Source: Gamsiella multidivaricata
Taxonomy: Eukaryota; Mortierellomycota; Mortierellomycetes; Mortierellales; Mortierellaceae
DNA: 64,000 nucleotides
NCBI RefSeq assembly: GCF_025024155.1
Contig: NW_026251771.1
Location: 1-64,000, forward strand
Reading direction: 5' to 3'
The notes beneath the pieces were generated by a model. It did not search any database. It had not been told where the DNA came from and saw only the letters and a list, made by a program, of their open reading frames with translations. Shown here piece after piece: positions 1 to 10,429 of the stretch (position 1 is the first letter of the stretch; the number at the start of each line of letters is the position of its first letter). The position numbers and the translations under genes were made by a program.

Positions 1-463
1 CCGATCCATGGCAATGAGAACTCCAATAAACGTGCTGGTCTTGTCTGTCGACATGGAATTGAGTGTCTCCACAAGAACGACATCGCCTGTGCGAAGGCAG
101 TCTGGATGGGATTTGTTGAAGAGTTTGGAGCGTCCGTCAGCACCCAGTCGCTTGACTTCTTCCTTTGAGATAAGCTGCATCAATCCCTGTCCTCGAGTGT
201 TGGGCTTAAATTGAGTCGGTACAATGACGGACGCAGGTGCAGTGTATGTTGGTTTGGCGGCTACGAAGGCAGTAGAGACAGCGTTAGTTCTCCTGCTTGC
301 TGATCTGATCAGACTGATTAACTCGAGTTCATGGAAACGATCGCAATCCAGTCCGCCGCTATCCAGCCCTCCTGCTCTCCTGCTTACCATTGGCTGTTGT
401 CGATGCGTATCTGGCGGCATACCCTGCCAAGCGAGCACCGAGATTCTTCGTGAGCGAGAACAT
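1..463 (-). CDS. IMG1: Mitochondrial large-subunit ribosomal protein bL19m (3' part missing)
   Basis: Predicted component of the mitochondrial ribosome large subunit. The ATG at 463 opens a basic, Ser/Thr-rich N-terminus (MFSLTKNLGARL...) that looks like a mitochondrial presequence. Exon 1 is 463-388. The intron is 387-261, with a GTAAGC donor, a CTAAC branch site and a TAG acceptor, and exon 2 runs from 260 past the window edge. Phases join cleanly to give 112 visible residues. The bL19 core is recognisable: a short helix (GLMQLISKEEVKRL), then RTGDVVLVETLN and a strand ending FIGVLIAMDR, which match the start of the L19 beta-barrel. The C-terminal half lies outside the window. The symbol follows the yeast orthologue and is inferred from the motif. 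Confidence 0.85.
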
Positions 464-649
464 GGGTTGTGTAGGATGTGTGCGGAGCAACAACTGTCCG
501 TCCAGGCACGACTTGAAAGAGTGAATCGCTGACAGGTGGCTTGTTGTGAAAAGGAGGAGCGTGGGGGTAAGTGGGTAAGTATTGCCTTGCCAGGCACCCA
601 ACACTCGCGCTTCCATCTCACTTTTCGACAGCATCTCTTATTACACACC

Positions 650-1885
650 ATGGCCAGCCCAAGATACCTTCTCTCCAAAGGTACTACGTAGCGACAGGAT
701 GGACGACCAATATTCTCCGACTCGACACTAACATCCTCCTGTACATCTCTTTTTCACTCATCAGGAACGACCGGCCACCTCAGCAGGACTCTACTGGAAC
801 CCAGGTGCGCCAACACGGCGCATGTGCGCTTCAGGCATACCGTCAGCACAGGAACCATCGTACAGGAGGATTCAAGTACCCGATCTGATCCATCCAGGAG
901 CGCTCTTTCGTCACCAGCTAGCGTGCGCCCATTACTATCAACCCCAACGCACTATACCCAACTCTTCAGGGACCCCAACAGTCTCTCTTCCATACTCTTT
1001 AGACGGACCATTGTCACCAATCACAATTTCAATACCAACAAGATCGTATCAAAACTGGAGAATAATGGTTTCCAACGCGGACAAGCCGAGGGTATTATGC
1101 GCATCATGAAGTCCTTGATCGGACAGCAGTACGTTCTCGGGATAACGGTTGCTATAAGTGTCAGCTGGAGCGAGGAGGAATGACAACAGCGAACTCACAG
1201 GCCATTTTTCGACTCTGCGGTTATTTGCGTCAACTAGCACGAACAAGATCAGGAAGAACATGCTGACAAAGGGCGATCTTGAAAACGAATCGTATCTGTT
1301 CAAGGCAGCATTAACAGAGCTCAGGACCGAGCTCCAGATCCTACGAAAGAACGATGCAGCAGCTCTCGCGATCAGGACGGAAATCATCTCGCGAGAGATC
1401 GATTCCTTGAACCAAAAATTACGCGAGGATATCGCCAATGTCAAGAACGACATCGCCATCGATATGAACAGCCGTAAGAGCGATGTGCGAGAGGAGCAAA
1501 AAGCACTCGAGATCAGGATCCAATCGATGAGCAATCACTACATGGCACAGCTCGGAGACATGCGGACCAAGATGGAAGCTGCAAAATGGGAGACAACTCG
1601 CAAGGGCATGGGTAAGGATATGGAGCAGCATCGACTGTTTATTTGCACCGGCGTGTTAAACAATGATCATCGATTGACCGTGGATTTCATCTTCAATGAA
1701 ATGGAAAAATAGTGGCTATCTTTATCTCGGCAACATTTGTGTTGCTAGCGAGCAGGATATTTATGTCGAGAAAGGATGAAAAGGTGCCGGACGACTACAT
1801 TGATCCGTATGTGAACCATTCGAATGCGCAGCACAGCACCGATGGAATGGTTCCCGATTCGTTTGTAGTATCGCACCGGACATGA
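650..1885 (+). CDS. FMP32: Mitochondrial inner-membrane coiled-coil protein, FMP32/CCDC90/MCUR1 (DUF1640) family
   Basis: Exons 650-680, 765-1128, 1238-1611 and 1713-1885; all phases join, and the stop is TGA at 1883-1885. The N-terminus is basic, suggesting a mitochondrial presequence. The family hallmark is seen as NTNKIVSKLENNGF, followed by a Gln-Ala-Glu helix and a long coiled coil (YLFKAALTELRTELQ through KALEIRIQSM) that ends KWETTRKG. The last exon supplies one transmembrane helix (AIFISATFVLLASRIF) and a short polar tail. This order (presequence, head, coiled coil, C-terminal membrane anchor) is typical of the family, which is linked to inner-membrane complex assembly and calcium uniporter regulation. 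The exact function here is not known. The acceptor at 1236-1237 was chosen because it restores family-like sequence; others are possible. Confidence 0.82.
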
Positions 1886-2248
1886 TGCTCTTGTGGACTC
1901 GAAGATCACCGGAGCACTCGAACGAATAGTAGACACATAGACGAAGCAGCGGGCACTTTAGTAGTAAAAAGCATACACACAACTCTCCATGCAGCCCAGC
2001 GGAATGAGTCCACTACTTTTCGGCGCATGCATGAAACAAAGGCACTTGTGACCTCAACTGGCCTATTACACCCTTGCGTTATTGCAGATCAAAAGAGTTT
2101 TATGCCATAAAAACAGCGACGGACCTTCAGCTTCTTCAATGTCTGTATCTTCTCCACCTTTCTCACCAAAATCGCCACCTTTCTTCCCACCTTTTGCCTG
2201 CTTCCTACTCCACCACCGCTTACTCAACTCATTGCGACCTCAACTGCA
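1886..2248. other. Intergenic, no gene seen
   Basis: Short spacer holding the 3' end of the FMP32-type gene and the promoter and leader of the succinyl-CoA ligase gene. Pyrimidine-rich sequence precedes the ATG at 2249. No other feature is supported. Confidence 0.6.
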
Positions 2249-4261
2249 ATGCTCCGACATGCATTCAGACAAAGCATTCCTCTGACAGGAATGTCGACCC
2301 TCCGTCTCGTCCACCCCCAGGTATTCTGCGACTTCGCAGTAATAAACCTGCAATCCATTTGTCCTGGACAAGCAGGGGAATGAATACTCGCATAGTCGTC
2401 TTTCTACTTGCTCGCCATTCAACATACTAATTTTATATTTCTTCCTCACGCACTGATCCGACCCAATGGATGAAATAAATAAAGTTTTCATTGGTCCCAG
2501 CCAAGGCCCTCGTTGCAAGTCAAGTTCGCTATCTCAACCTGCATGAGTACCAGGCTAAGCAATTGATGGCAAAACAGAGCATCAATGTCCAGCGCTTTTC
2601 TATCGCCGAGACAGTTGAGCAGGCACAGAATGCTGCCAAGGCACTGAGTAAGTTGTCCGTTCTCTGACGATGTCATCATGTTGTCGATCTCTTATACACC
2701 CTGCAGACTCACGCCGGAGAATTGAACTATAAAACGTAGAGGCAGACCAGATTGTGATCAAAGCACAAATCCATGCAGGCGGACGAGGGAAGGGCGAATT
2801 TTCGAGTGGACTCAAGGGCGGCGTCCATTTAACAAGGGAGTAAGCACGTAGATAGGTTGTTCGATGGATAGGAAAATATACTGAAAGTCCTTTGAGCTCA
2901 TGGAAAGTTATCTCATTTAAATCTCGACAGCCCCGCAAAGGTTCCGGACCTCGTTTCAGAGATGCTAGGCTACAAGCTCAAAACACATCAGACCACTGAC
3001 GATGGAGTGCTTGTCAGCAAGGTGCGCCTGCTGTGCCCAATAGATGTTGTTAGCCCCTACAAAAGACATGTAACTGAAAAGAATGTCTTCATTCCTGAAC
3101 CAATAGGTCATGATTGCTGAGGCATTGGATATTGCAAAGGAAACATATTTCGCCATTTTGATGGATCGCGAAAGTGGTGGACCGGTCTTCGTGGGAAGTC
3201 CCCACGGGGGAATGGAGATCGAACAAGTTGCAGCAGAACACCCCAGTCATATACACAAAGTAAATGGGATGAGTACTTACCACATAATTAGATTGTATCT
3301 CAGTATTGCTCGCTAACATCCTTTCCTCGGGCTGGATGTTTCCTAGACCCCAATTGATATCGAGACAGGACCAACAGAGCAGCAAACGCTGGATTTTGCC
3401 ATGAAGCTTGGTTTTCAAGGGAAAGCCGTTGCCGAGGCCTCTGAACAGATGCAAAAGCTATATGAGCTTTTCATCAACGTGGATGCTGTCCAGATCGAGA
3501 TCAATCCCTTTGGCCTGACACCTGATAACCATGGTATGGCCTTTGGATATGAAACAGTGCCAGGAACATTTACTCGAGAGCATGATGTATCGTTAATCGA
3601 CCCGTAATCGTTCATACTTGTACAGTGGTATGCTTTGATGCCAAGATCTCCTTCGACGACAATGCGATGTTCAAGCATCCAGAACTGCAGGTGATGCGCG
3701 ATACAACCGAGGAGAATCCTCGAGAACTGGAGGCAGAAAGTTGTGGACTGAGCTATGTAGGCATGGATGGTAACATTGGCTGTCTAGGTATGAACCGACG
3801 CTATCGAACGCTTGGTGTCGACGCGTAAAACAAGATACTTATTGACATTCGTCTTGCTACACATCATCGTCATAGTGAACGGAGCCGGGCTGGCACTGGC
3901 GACAATGGACATTATCAAGCTGCATGGTTCAAATCCAGCTAATTTTCTGGATGTTGGCGGTGGAGTGACGACGAAACAGGTCACTCAGGCCTTCAAGATC
4001 CTGGCAGAGGACAAGAACGTGAAGACGATTTTGGTGAACATCTTTGGTGGGATCGCCAGCTGTTTGACTATTGCAGAGGGAATGGTGACCGCTCTAAAGG
4101 AAGGACGACCCAAGGTCAAGGTGCCCATTGTGGTGCGTCTGCAAGGCAACCAGGTGAAGGAGGGAAAGGAGTATTTGATGCAATCTGGACTGAAGAATAT
4201 TACGCTGAAGGACGACATTGACGAAGCAGCGATCGCCAGCATCGAGCTGGCTGGCCAGTAG
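2249..4261 (+). CDS. LSC2: Succinyl-CoA ligase beta subunit, mitochondrial
   Basis: TCA-cycle enzyme in the mitochondrial matrix that joins with an alpha subunit to interconvert succinyl-CoA and succinate with nucleotide synthesis. Eight exons: 2249-2320, 2506-2647, 2740-2839, 2931-3021, 3107-3259, 3347-3533, 3626-3787 and 3876-4261. All phases join and encode 430 aa, the usual length. A 24-residue presequence-like exon precedes [12 protein letters not shown], the canonical start of the mature ATP-grasp protein. Further landmarks are [13 protein letters not shown] (nucleotide loop), [57 protein letters not shown] and the CoA-ligase domain ending [14 protein letters not shown] versus GDP specificity cannot be read from sequence alone. 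The second exon uses an AAG acceptor. A polyadenylation-like AATAAA lies at 4326-4331. Confidence 0.95.
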
Positions 4262-4571
4262 ACCGGCCTCTACTCATCGTGTTAACCTGTACATACTTAT
4301 TACACTCTGATCCGTTGAGGCTGTAAATAAATCATATGCGAACCGACTGTCAAGACGCGAAGATGTGTGTGTCTAGATGATGCGGATTTGAAAATCGACT
4401 AGTCCACCCACATTCGAGAATCTCCCTGTCTCTCTTCTCTCCCCGGGGCTCTTTCTGGAAATGATCCCGGGGATCCAAAGACCACTTTATCTTGCCACTG
4501 CAGCGCTCCTCATTCTCTCTCTTCGTTTCTGCTTTTTTTACTCCCTGCCTGACATCCCTGTCCCCGTCAGC

Positions 4572-5086
4572 ATGTACTCTTCGTTCTCTTGGAGGACGCT
4601 CTTCCTCCTTTCCTTAGGCCTCCTAAGCGCCTTCACCATCCAAATCACATCAGCTCAGTCCGACAACTGTCACAGCTGTATCAAGCGGGCCATCCCCTCG
4701 ATCCCAGATTGTGTGGGACTCAGTACGGCCCAGCTGTCGACTCTGGACACGATCATGCACGGCAACGACGTCTATGACAAGGTGGAGCAGTTCCGTACTG
4801 CGGAACCCGCGGCGTTCAAGTGTTTGGATGCGATGATGTGGGACATTCTCCATTATAAGGCCAAGTTCTGGAGCCAATGCTTGGAACCAAAGGCTGCGTG
4901 TTCCTGGTCAGAGATGATGCAGTATTTGACGATCATACCCAGAATCTCTGGGGTCTATGGTGTCAAGAATTTGCCGGTGAGTAGAAGAAGGAGCAGTTGG
5001 GTTTGAGTGAACAATGGATGAGCTTCTAACTGAGTTCCTTTTTTTTCTTCTCGCAGGCGCAAGTGTTGATCGATGGTCCAGCTTAA
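4572..5086 (+). CDS. Small secreted six-cysteine protein
   Basis: Two exons, 4572-4976 and 5057-5086 (GTGAGT donor, CGCAG acceptor), give 144 aa. The N-terminus is a clear signal peptide (hydrophobic TLFLLSLGLLSAF, then SAQ as a likely cleavage site). The mature part has six cysteines in the order CHSC, C, C, C, C, and helical sequence between them, suggesting disulfide pairing. There is no C-terminal anchor, so it is probably secreted. I recognise no family. An in-frame ATG at 4461 would add a 37-residue hydrophobic extension; the start at 4572 is preferred because the signal peptide then begins properly. The second exon encodes only nine residues, so the intron could be missed and the protein read to a stop at 5006 instead. 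Confidence 0.7.
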
Positions 5087-5263
5087 GAGCTACAACGTCC
5101 TTCTTCAGCAACCATCCAGCATCCCGCTAGATTCTCCGTCTCCACCCCTGCATACTTAATTGAACAAAATATATGCATTTCCATACATCTATTGTAGATA
5201 TTACAAATGTGATTTATTCCAGCGTTTGTTTTTTTCCATATGTACAAAAGCGCCCTGAATCTC

Positions 5264-5956
5264 TTAAAGAATGTGCTTCTCAACCAGCTCCTCGGGCGCA
5301 GGTCGGTGCTCGAGTTTCGAGTTCAATGCGCTCTGGAGCTGTGTGCGCTTCAATTCCTCTGCCTGCTTCTGAATTCTTGGTGCAACCGTCGAGTCTATGC
5401 CCACATACAAAGCATGAATAAGTATTTATTACCCCAACCTCAAAGAGCGTAAGCAAAAAAAAAAAAAAAAAAAAAGGTAGCATATCAATATATCACATAT
5501 ACATAGAACGCATGTCTTCTCTTACCATGAAGGATATTCTGCTCAATCAGCTTCTCTGGAGGAGGACGGTTCTCGATCTTGTGAGCGAGAGCATCCTCGA
5601 GCTTTGCCTTCTTGAGCTCTTCAGCCTGGTGTTGCAATGCAGGGGCGAGCTTTGGATCTAGTCATACGCAGTTGAGAGTGTTATTTGCTGCGTCTTGAAT
5701 TCAGTTGTCTTCCATGTGGCCATGGCATTGTCGTCCGTCCCTCCTGAGGCCATACCTTTGAGAATATTCTTCTCGACGAGCTCCTCGGGTGCAGGGCGTT
5801 CCTGCAAGAACTTGTCGAGCTCCTGTGTAGTCTTGACGTGCTCGGGGTGTGTATCAGCGGAGGTGTCTATCGGTGAAGGATGTGAATGCGTGCTTAGATA
5901 ATGCACCTGGGCGATTACTCCTATATACGTCTGTAGCCATTGGAACACATACTCAT
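5264..5956 (-). CDS. Small protein made of three RPEL (G-actin-binding) motifs
   Basis: Exons 5956-5929, 5866-5756, 5657-5526 and 5394-5264 join in phase to give 133 aa. Each of the last three exons carries one RPEL motif: RPAPEELVEKNIL, RPPPEKLIEQNIL and RPAPEELVEKHIL, each preceded by a short helical linker (QAEELKKAKLEDAL and QAEELKRTQLQSAL). RPEL motifs are known to bind monomeric actin in MRTF and PHACTR proteins. This protein has almost nothing else, so it is probably a fungal actin-monomer-binding or sensing protein. One motif per exon points to growth by exon duplication. The first exon is short and its start (MSMCSNG) is the least certain part. A TATA-like box lies at 6047-6054. Confidence 0.82.
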
Positions 5957-6046
5957 GTTGTCTTATTGTCGTGTGTTGTGTGGAGTTGTATGTATGTTGA
6001 GGTAAAAAAAAAAAAAAAAGACATATTAGGGTGGGACATGGGTTGG

Positions 6047-6054
6047 TTTTTATA
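6047..6054 (-). promoter_or_regulatory. TATA box of the RPEL gene
   Basis: Reads TATAAAAA on the minus strand, about 90 bp upstream of the RPEL start codon at 5956. The spacing fits a core promoter; inference only. Confidence 0.5.
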
Positions 6055-6324
6055 CCGAGTCTTTGCAATGATGATAAAATGACGCCGCCAAAACAGAGTC
6101 GTTCAAAAAACCCTAATTCTTTTCATGACGACGCGCTCTCCCTCTCGTCATTAAACAATACGGGTCAGGCACCCCAGCTGACAAAGGGCGCCGCAAATGG
6201 CTAACGAAACGTGGTTGAAGCAAGTTTATTATTATCGACACTAGTAGTATTTTCCGCTACGACCGCTAAAACGTACTCCACGACCAGTCATGGGGGACAG
6301 AGGGCATCGGCAACACCGTTTGAT
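6055..6324. other. Intergenic spacer, no gene seen
   Basis: Upstream region of the RPEL gene and 3' flank of the FYVE gene. No coding pattern could be supported here. Confidence 0.5.
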
Positions 6325-7706
6325 CTAAGCGTCCATCAATGTTTGGTTATCTGAGCTCAGTACTCTGCACCATAATTTAGCAGCTGAAAAAAAGGGCACG
6401 GTCTTTATCTAATTACCTGTGGATGACTGCTTCTTGATCGCAATATTCGCAGACGCTGGGGTCGTTTGCCGGACGACATCTACGATGGGCAAAGAAACAA
6501 AAAAAATATGTCATTACTTGCCTTGGTAGCCATACACAGTCCGTATGCCCTCGTCTCTCCTTTACCTTCCCGTCCAATCGCCTCTCTTGTGGATTCTCCA
6601 CCTAGATATCCATCTGGGATACGTCCAAGGTTTGGTCGATGATTCGAAGACGACGCCGTCCCTGTTTTCGTGCTACCGCCTGCAATTGCCTGCGTCATGT
6701 CCTCCGACACATGCGTGAAAGGGTTCCTTCCCGAGGGAACCAGTCCCTGCCACTGTTCATAAGCCTCAAAGCAGCCAACGCATGCCCTACTCATGACTCC
6801 TTCAGATGGACTGAAATCCAGTGCTTGATCCAACGGGATACCCTTTGAGCAATGTGTGCTGCAAAAAATGTCTCCGCATCTAAAAAAAAAAAAAAAAAAA
6901 AAGGGGGATAAGAAGGTGAGTACGAACGGATTTGCAGCGCGTTATCAACGAGTAGGGATCGATTACGAAGACAGCTTCACCACTTCATTTCATGAAGATG
7001 AAGATAAAGCTTACTTTCGGCAATGATGTCGTCTGTCAAAGAGTCCAAACATAAGTCTACACCCTGGCCAGGTGCAGACATTCGTGCTGCTATCCGGCTA
7101 GAATTGCCGACCATTGTGTCCAAATGAAGAGATATAACAATATCAGTTTCGCAGCTTTGAATTCAAGTAGCTCGACAAACTCACTTAATTGTGTCCGTCT
7201 AATTGACCCAGAGCACATTATACCTTCCAATGAGCGCGACCAGGACCTGTCGTGCTCGCTGTCGTGCTCAATGAATCATTATCCCGGTCCTTCCTATAGG
7301 CACCTGTCAATGGCGCCGACGCATTGCGCTGCCGTGTGGAGCCCCAAGCGCCGGCGAGGGCTTTAGATGACGATGTTGCTCCAGCGGCTGGCGAAGACGA
7401 GAGTGAGACGGACTGATTCCTTCCTGGCGTCTGCCTCTGCTGTAGTATTGATGGTGCTAAATGTTGTTGATGCTCTCGCCTCTGCTGTTCTTGCTCACGC
7501 TGCTGCTTTTCGAGCACGGCTTGACGATACTGAGGTGGCAGTTGCGAGTGCTTCTGTTCAATGTCTTGTAGCGTGGGAGCACTTGCTTGCTGCCCCTGCC
7601 CCTGCTGTTGTTGCTGTTGCTGTTGTTGTTGACGTTGTTGTTCAAGCAACGCTTGACGGTACTCCGGAGGAAGTTGCGATTGCTGCGATGAATGCGGTTG
7701 AGTCAT
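6325..7706 (-). CDS. FYVE zinc-finger protein with Gln-rich N-terminus
   Basis: Exons 7706-7224, 7097-7015, 6879-6518, 6479-6417 and 6383-6325 join in phase to 349 aa. Residues 1-160 are Gln/Ser-rich and contain a duplicated motif (QLPPEYRQALLEQ, then QLPPQYRQAVLEK). A FYVE domain follows at about 160-235: HWKPD, CTWPGC, RRHHCRKCG, FCSTHC and SRACVGCF. All eight zinc-ligand cysteines and the basic RRHHCR patch for PtdIns3P are present, so membrane targeting to endosome or vacuole is expected. The first Cys pair is spaced by four residues instead of the usual two. The tail after the finger is low complexity. The last two exons are short and rest on splice sites alone, so the C-terminus is less certain. 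Confidence 0.8.
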
Positions 7707-7852
7707 GGACGATGTCCTTGCTTGGTTGGACGAATGAGTTGAAGGCGAGGGTGGTGATGTGTGAAGGCGAGAAATAATAATAAAAAAAAGGAGGTTCACA
7801 AAATGTGGAGAAACAAGAAAATTCCAGTCGTGAGAATAGAGCTTATGCAAGT

Positions 7853-8934
7853 CTAGGGAGATCTTCCGCCTATGCTGCAAAGTGCTCCAGCAATAACCAA
7901 TAACTTCTTGAGCTCCCACTGCTGACCCTGGAGCAGTTTCTGCATCCGCTCTTGCTGCTCTATATCTTTGTATAGACGACCAGGATCGTCCGATACCACA
8001 CGTAGCACTTCGAAATAGTCTTTCCCAAGGCATTCTACGGCGCTTCCAGTCCTCAGCCATTTCAAATGTCTCCGGAAGTAGTGCTGAATTCATGATACTT
8101 GTCCTGGTAAGCCCGAACTTGCTTGGGAGTCGCATGTGAAATAGAGCTCTTTGGGAAACCAACCGTGTGTCTGGCGAAATCCAAAGATGGATAGAGTACG
8201 ACATATTCTCTGCACATTCGATATATCGCAGACGTAATTTGGTCCACACTAAACGCCAACCGCCGTCGCCCTTGTTGAACGCGACATTGATAAGGACTAG
8301 TAACAAGAGACAATAATGACAGCAAAGAGATCGTATCAAGAGCCAGGTACGATTCCATCAAAGCATGTCGCGCGCCTTGCAAGCAAAGCGATGTTCTTAC
8401 CGATAAGCATATTCAGCATTAAGATAATGGTGAAGAAGAAGAGGAAAAAGAACACCATCATAATGTGAAATGCCCAGTCCTCTGTGGCAAACCCACCACT
8501 GACCGGATCCCATCGTCCGCCCTACATCAAGTTCAGACGAGAGAATTAAAAGATAGCTGTCGGTCAAAACAGACGCATACCTGTAGATCTTGCAGCTGTC
8601 TGAAGTAGGTTTCCGAAAGAGCTCGCCAAAAAGCTACACGAGAAATCAATCGTGGGAGCTTCGCATCCTTCATAGGAATATGATCGAAGCAGGTGCAGTG
8701 TCGCGATCGCAAACGCGATGATACCAGCTGCGATGGTGAAGAAGAAAACGCGGATCTCAACCAACGGCCTCCGGGGACGATAGTAACATATTTGCACACC
8801 GGCTTTGTTGATCCACAACTCGAAAAGCTGGGAAGAAAATAGAGAGAGCACTGTTTAGGAAGGTCGGATGAATCGGATGCAACGAAAAGACCGCGGTTTA
8901 CAACAACGGTAATCACTGTGTCTCGTTCTTTCAT
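7853..8934 (-). pseudogene. Decayed 3' end of a TRP-like ion-channel gene
   Basis: Reading leftwards from about 8827, the sequence encodes an S5 helix (VEIRVFFFTIAAGIIAFAI), a pore-side segment (RALSETYF, then GGRWDPVSGGFATEDWAF), an S6 helix (TIILMLNMLI) and the post-S6 region (INVAFNKGDGGWRLVW, RLRYIECAENMSY). It continues with GFRQTHGWFPKELYFT, TPKQVRAYQDKYHE, GKDYFEVLRVVSDDPG and a coiled coil (QQERMQKLLQGQQW). This order matches the C-terminal part of fungal TRP-like channels. The segments sit in different frames, requiring shifts near 8640, 8190, 8135 and 8060. The S1-S4 and cytoplasmic N-terminal parts are absent upstream. Genes on both sides are intact, so true decay is more likely than poor sequence. 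The intron junctions inside it (8581, 8525 and about 8293) still look functional. Confidence 0.72.
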
Positions 8935-9590
8935 CTTCTTCAGAGTAGGAAAGCGGAGCCAGTCTATTGAATCTTCAGTCTCCCTCTTTATTTTTATTTG
9001 CTTTTCGTCTCAGATAGCCCCTTGCGCAACGACAGGCGTCATTTGCTCAAGGTCCATGGGTCCTTAGTCCATCCGTGTCCTCGTCTTTTTTCCCCCTCTG
9101 TATTTGTCACTACTCCTTCCGCCTTGCGCTCGATATGAACGATGTACTAGTTCCTTTTGACAGACGACGTTTCTCGATGTGTGCGAGTGGGATATCGATA
9201 CCAGGAAGGGGCTGATTTTACGACGGTATGCAGGAATTGGGAGTGCAGAATACGATCCCGTCCATTTACGTTAAATAATTCGGACTCTGCTGGAAAGATA
9301 GCGAGTACCAGGAAAGATTCCTTGTCTTCTGTCTTCAGCTACCAGAGAACAGCGAGTGACTCATGGACTTGGTCACAACTCCAATGTTTGTTCCGTGCAT
9401 GGCTTTTCGATCTGTTTTTAAAAGAAGGAGGATGAAAAAAGCACGAGCATGTTTTCTGCGCATGCGATGGTGTCATTTCGGTCAACGGACTCTTTTTTTT
9501 TTTATTTACACGTCGAATACTTGAATAAACTGCAAAAGACTGGGGAATAACGACCGGAGGACGTTGACTGGGCTGTCCCTCCCGTCGTCC
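8935..9590. other. Intergenic, no gene seen
   Basis: Region between the TRP-like remnant and FKBP12. I looked for the missing S1-S4 part of the channel on the minus strand and did not find it. No other feature supported. Confidence 0.5.
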
Positions 9591-10303
9591 TTAGTTGATC
9601 TTGAGCAACTCAACCTCAAAGATCAAGGTAGCGTTGGGGGGAATGACTGGGGGGTATCCACGGGAACCATAACCATAGTCGGACGAGATCTTCAGAATCG
9701 CCTTCTCACCGACGGACAGCTGAGGAACACCTATATATCGGTACAGCGATCGGGAAAAATAAAAATAAAGGTGAGTTTAAGCGCTAGGTCATTTGCAATG
9801 TCATATCCATCGACCGACATCTCTTGCTGTGGTAATCCTTCCTTACCCTCGTCCCAGCCCTTGATGACCTGGCCGACACCGATCCGAGTCCTGAAGGGAT
9901 CGTTACGGTCGCGCGAGGAGTCGAACTTGGATCCATCGGTCAACTATTATTGGTTGGACGTACGTGAATGAAGAGAAACGGCGCGTCAGCGTGTGAAATA
10001 GATAAGAACGAGACCTTTCCTGCCAATGTTTTTTTTCGGCAATTGAGGTATGACGTTCAACCGCATCGCATTGAATTAATGAACCTACAGTTCCGACGTC
10101 TGGTCCGAGGGAGAAGATACGATTGAGATAAAGAAGAAAACATCGTTGTCAGCATCAGGAGGTGTACAGTGCATACGTATCATGCCACGCATTCCAAACA
10201 GCCAAGGTCCGGGTGGGAACTTACAGTGCATGGTAACGCTGTCGCCAACCTTGGGGAAGTTGACGCCGTCGCCGGGGGTGATACGCTCGATTTCGACGCC
10301 CAT
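9591..10303 (-). CDS. FPR1: FKBP12-type peptidyl-prolyl cis-trans isomerase
   Basis: Exons 10303-10225, 10099-10089, 9943-9847 and 9730-9591 give 108 aa, the standard FKBP12 length. The second exon is only 11 nt long and supplies Tyr27-Val-Gly-Thr; without it the conserved strand is broken. Pocket residues known from the family are all present: Tyr27, Phe37, Asp38, Phe47, Val56-Ile57, Trp60, Tyr83 and Phe100. The protein is a cytosolic prolyl isomerase and is expected to be the receptor for rapamycin and FK506. The protein ends LLKIN with no ER-retention or membrane signal. A TATA-like box at 10418-10425 lies about 115 bp upstream. Confidence 0.95.
10089..10099 (-). other. 11-nt microexon of the FKBP12 gene
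   Basis: The exon lies between a CAG acceptor (10102-10100) and a GTAGGT donor starting at 10088. It completes the split codon left by exon 1 and keeps the frame into exon 3. It encodes part of the active-site strand, so skipping it would destroy the enzyme and shift the frame. Confidence 0.85.
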
Positions 10304-10417
10304 GTTTATTGATTCAGCTAGGGATGGAGAGTGAGAGAGGTGGGTTGATGAGGAAGAGGATGAGGAAGAGAGAATGAGTTGTGAAGAAAAGACAGGCTGC
10401 TGCGTGTCCCTTCTTTC

Positions 10418-10425
10418 TTTTTATA
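10418..10425 (-). promoter_or_regulatory. TATA box of the FKBP12 gene
   Basis: Reads TATAAAAA on the minus strand, about 115 bp upstream of the start at 10303. The spacing fits a core promoter. Confidence 0.5.
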
Positions 10426-10429
10426 CTTC

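Noticed and set aside
3931..3945. tRNA-like GGTTCAAATCC box
   Set aside because: Lies inside a succinyl-CoA ligase exon, with no cloverleaf around it. No tRNA was supported anywhere in the window.
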